Positions 62,565-64,000 of a stretch of 64,000 nucleotides of DNA are shown one piece after another. The notes below the pieces were generated by a model. It did no database searches. It was not told the DNA's origin and was given only the letters and a program-made list of their open reading frames with translations. How positions within the stretch are numbered: the first letter of the stretch is position 1; each line of letters starts with the position of its first letter. A program made the translations under genes and the position numbers. Origin of the DNA: an uncultured Bacteroidota bacterium (GTDB taxonomy: Bacteria; Bacteroidota; Bacteroidia; Bacteroidales; P3); assembly GCA_902762805.1 (NCBI GenBank), contig CACWPQ010000004.1, positions 1 through 64,000 of the forward strand, read 5' to 3'.

Positions 62565-63839
62565 ATGAATATCAGTGGTTTAATGCGAGAGAGAGGGGGG
62601 GGGTACAAGTTACCCTTATTGTTGGCATTGACATTGGTGCCTACTATCATAAAGGTCATCTTGCTGGCATATGACCACCCCATTGGATATACCGGCATTG
62701 GCAGTTACTACTACTTTGTAGGATATGAAACAGGGTTCGGCGGACGCAAGCTGCTTGGAACCCTCTTTCATTACCTCCTGCCTGCTTATTCCACATGGTC
62801 TCACCTTCGACCCTATATCATTGGCATCAATCTGGCATTGGTCGCGCTGTTTATCCTCTTTGTGGCACGTGTGTGGCGGAGCGGGAACAACAAGGGCATG
62901 CTCGTGCTACTCTCGCTCTACATGGTGAGCCCATATTCTCCCATCGGATTTGTATATAGCTGGATGTCAACAACCTCCCTCGAGACATGGCAATGGGTCT
63001 TGTTGCTTGCCTGGATACTGCTATTCCTGTCGGCACCACGCAAGTGGTGGTACTACATCCTCACGCTACTCATTGCCACCGCAGGCATACTCATACACCA
63101 CACCTTCTGCTGCACATTCCTCCCCGTGATGCTGGGTCTATTCTTCTATGAGTCATTCTCCGGCGGTCAGTTCCAGAAGCGAGCGGCCATCGCTTACGGA
63201 ACCATCTGCTTCCTGTTGTTGGGGCTCTTTATTGCCCTATGGAGTTTCAGCACTATGAACCTCCCACAAGAAGAACTGAGGGCTCTCATAAGGGGACGTG
63301 CCTCCAGCGATGCTTGCATAGACTCCGAGATGCTCATGACATTCTACTACTACCTCTCCAGCTCCGATAACTTTCAGCAGTATTGGATTTCCAAACCAGG
63401 GTTTTATCGGACGAAAATGATTGAACTGGGGCTTTCCATGATTCTCCTTGCACCTCTATTCATAACCCTGCTTTGGCCATGGTTCTCCGCTGCACGAAGG
63501 GAAAATGAGAAGGCTCGCCGTCGTTTGTACTATGCTATGGGACTGCTGCCCACACTCCTCACACTGCCCCTTTTCTTTGTGGTGGCGGACTATGGTCGGG
63601 ATTGGACAGCCCTCAGCTTCACTCTCCTAGCCGTGCCGTTGGCGGTGGTGGCGCGAGGCGACAAAGCGTTGGGCGCGAGCCTTATGCGTATGTGGGACTG
63701 GATATGCAGGCACCCCATCGTATGCCTTGCCCTGATGGTCTATCTCCTGCAGCTGCATCCATCTGGACCTCACAATGGATATGGCCCGGGAGCGGGTCTA
63801 TATGAGGCTCTAGAGCTGATAAAGAGATTTTTACGATAA
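62565..63839 (+). CDS. Polytopic membrane protein of unknown function
   Basis: The 424-residue protein is mostly hydrophobic, with about 10-11 helices (LPLLLALTLVPTIIKVILLA, YIIGINLALVALFILFV, and so on) and a short lumen-like loop with FQQYWISKPGFYRT. Two GG/GGGG-containing segments sit at the N-terminus (RERGGGYK). I do not recognise the family. The pattern of many helices with aromatic-rich loops is compatible with a glycan or lipid enzyme. It follows the receptor after 29 bp. Confidence 0.6.
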   Translation: MNISGLMRERGGGYKLPLLLALTLVPTIIKVILLAYDHPIGYTGIGSYYYFVGYETGFGGRKLLGTLFHYLLPAYSTWSHLRPYIIGINLALVALFILFVARVWRSGNNKGMLVLLSLYMVSPYSPIGFVYSWMSTTSLETWQWVLLLAWILLFLSAPRKWWYYILTLLIATAGILIHHTFCCTFLPVMLGLFFYESFSGGQFQKRAAIAYGTICFLLLGLFIALWSFSTMNLPQEELRALIRGRASSDACIDSEMLMTFYYYLSSSDNFQQYWISKPGFYRTKMIELGLSMILLAPLFITLLWPWFSAARRENEKARRRLYYAMGLLPTLLTLPLFFVVADYGRDWTALSFTLLAVPLAVVARGDKALGASLMRMWDWICRHPIVCLALMVYLLQLHPSGPHNGYGPGAGLYEALELIKRFLR

Positions 63840-63905
63840 CGCCACAAGCAATGCAATAAAACGTGTCATTGGGCGTTTCCATAAGAAACAACAGGAAACT
63901 CTGCG

Positions 63906-64000
63906 ATGACACAGCAACAGGTGTTTTGTCCCGTAAGGCGCCGATGGGTGGCGCTCACGCCCGAGGAGGGAGTGCGCCAGCACACCATCCTCATGCTGCA
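63906..64000 (+). CDS. HsdR N-terminal-like protein, 5' part only
   Basis: The first 31 codons visible, VFCPVRRRWVALTPEEGVRQ and then HTILMLQ-type sequence, match the start of small Bacteroidales proteins annotated as type I restriction enzyme HsdR_N domain proteins (RRKWVALTPEEWVRQ-type). The window ends inside the gene. Most such proteins are short and carry only a nuclease-like domain, without an ATPase; the rest is needed to tell. Confidence 0.55.
   Translation, partial: MTQQQVFCPVRRRWVALTPEEGVRQHTILML

Overview
The window reads as chromosome of an uncultured gut- or rumen-type member of the Bacteroidales (Bacteroidota). Promoters have the TAnnTTTG -7 box typical of this phylum. Three large surface proteins end in, or appear to end in, type IX secretion sorting domains, and a fourth is a gingipain-like C25 peptidase. 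DUF4271, DUF6266 and DUF4248 proteins occur, and the gene order DUF4271-hemD-rnpA-yidD is a Bacteroidales arrangement. A full nifJ (pyruvate:ferredoxin oxidoreductase) and a phosphate butyryltransferase point to anaerobic fermentation. I cannot place it to genus from sequence alone.

Layout. 1-684: palindrome-rich leader of nifJ. 685-4236: nifJ. 4.3-5.0 kb: intergenic DNA crowded with short palindromes. 5.07-12.3 kb: a two-component system followed by a three-gene heavy-metal RND efflux operon (outer-membrane channel, adaptor, pump). 12.3-17.1 kb: small accessory genes (DUF4248, a NYN-domain gene broken by a stop codon) and a phage-like cassette (DUF6266, two fibre-like small proteins, amidase, nested spanin-like pair). 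17.1-24.3 kb: AT-rich accessory island with a large membrane protein, a GIY-YIG protein with a lipoyl-like N-terminus, and a SMC/OLD-like ATPase with two small partners. This island is interleaved with three broken copies of parts of nifJ. 24.3-36.7 kb: lipocalin, polysaccharide flippase, T9SS-B surface protein, prfA, C25 peptidase, DUF4271, hemD, rnpA, yidD. 36.7-48.0 kb: IS200 and PhoU relics, a second DUF6266 gene, two giant T9SS surface proteins on the minus strand, a REP-associated tyrosine transposase (RAYT), a deoxyhypusine-synthase-like enzyme, a lipoprotein and an SMR exporter. 48.3-64 kb: mostly housekeeping genes (dapB, FecCD/FecE-type ABC uptake, NlpC/P60-CapA fusion, aroE, HD hydrolase, OmpA/TPR lipoprotein, pssA, queA, comF, ptb, PAS protein, TonB-linked receptor, membrane protein, start of an HsdR_N-like gene).

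The most unusual theme is short palindromes. They occur as tandem arrays upstream of nifJ, as variable-arm/constant-loop hairpins between genes, and as apparent in-frame insertions inside genes: the nifJ relics, DUF6266, and the RAYT gene itself, which holds two perfect palindromes of 24 and 26 bp. A RAYT in the same window suggests a transposase-driven palindrome system that can be tolerated inside reading frames. The second theme is nifJ: fragments of a diverged copy flank and punctuate the AT-rich defence-like island. The tail of the intact gene differs from the relic tail by a tight cluster of synonymous changes that itself forms a hairpin.
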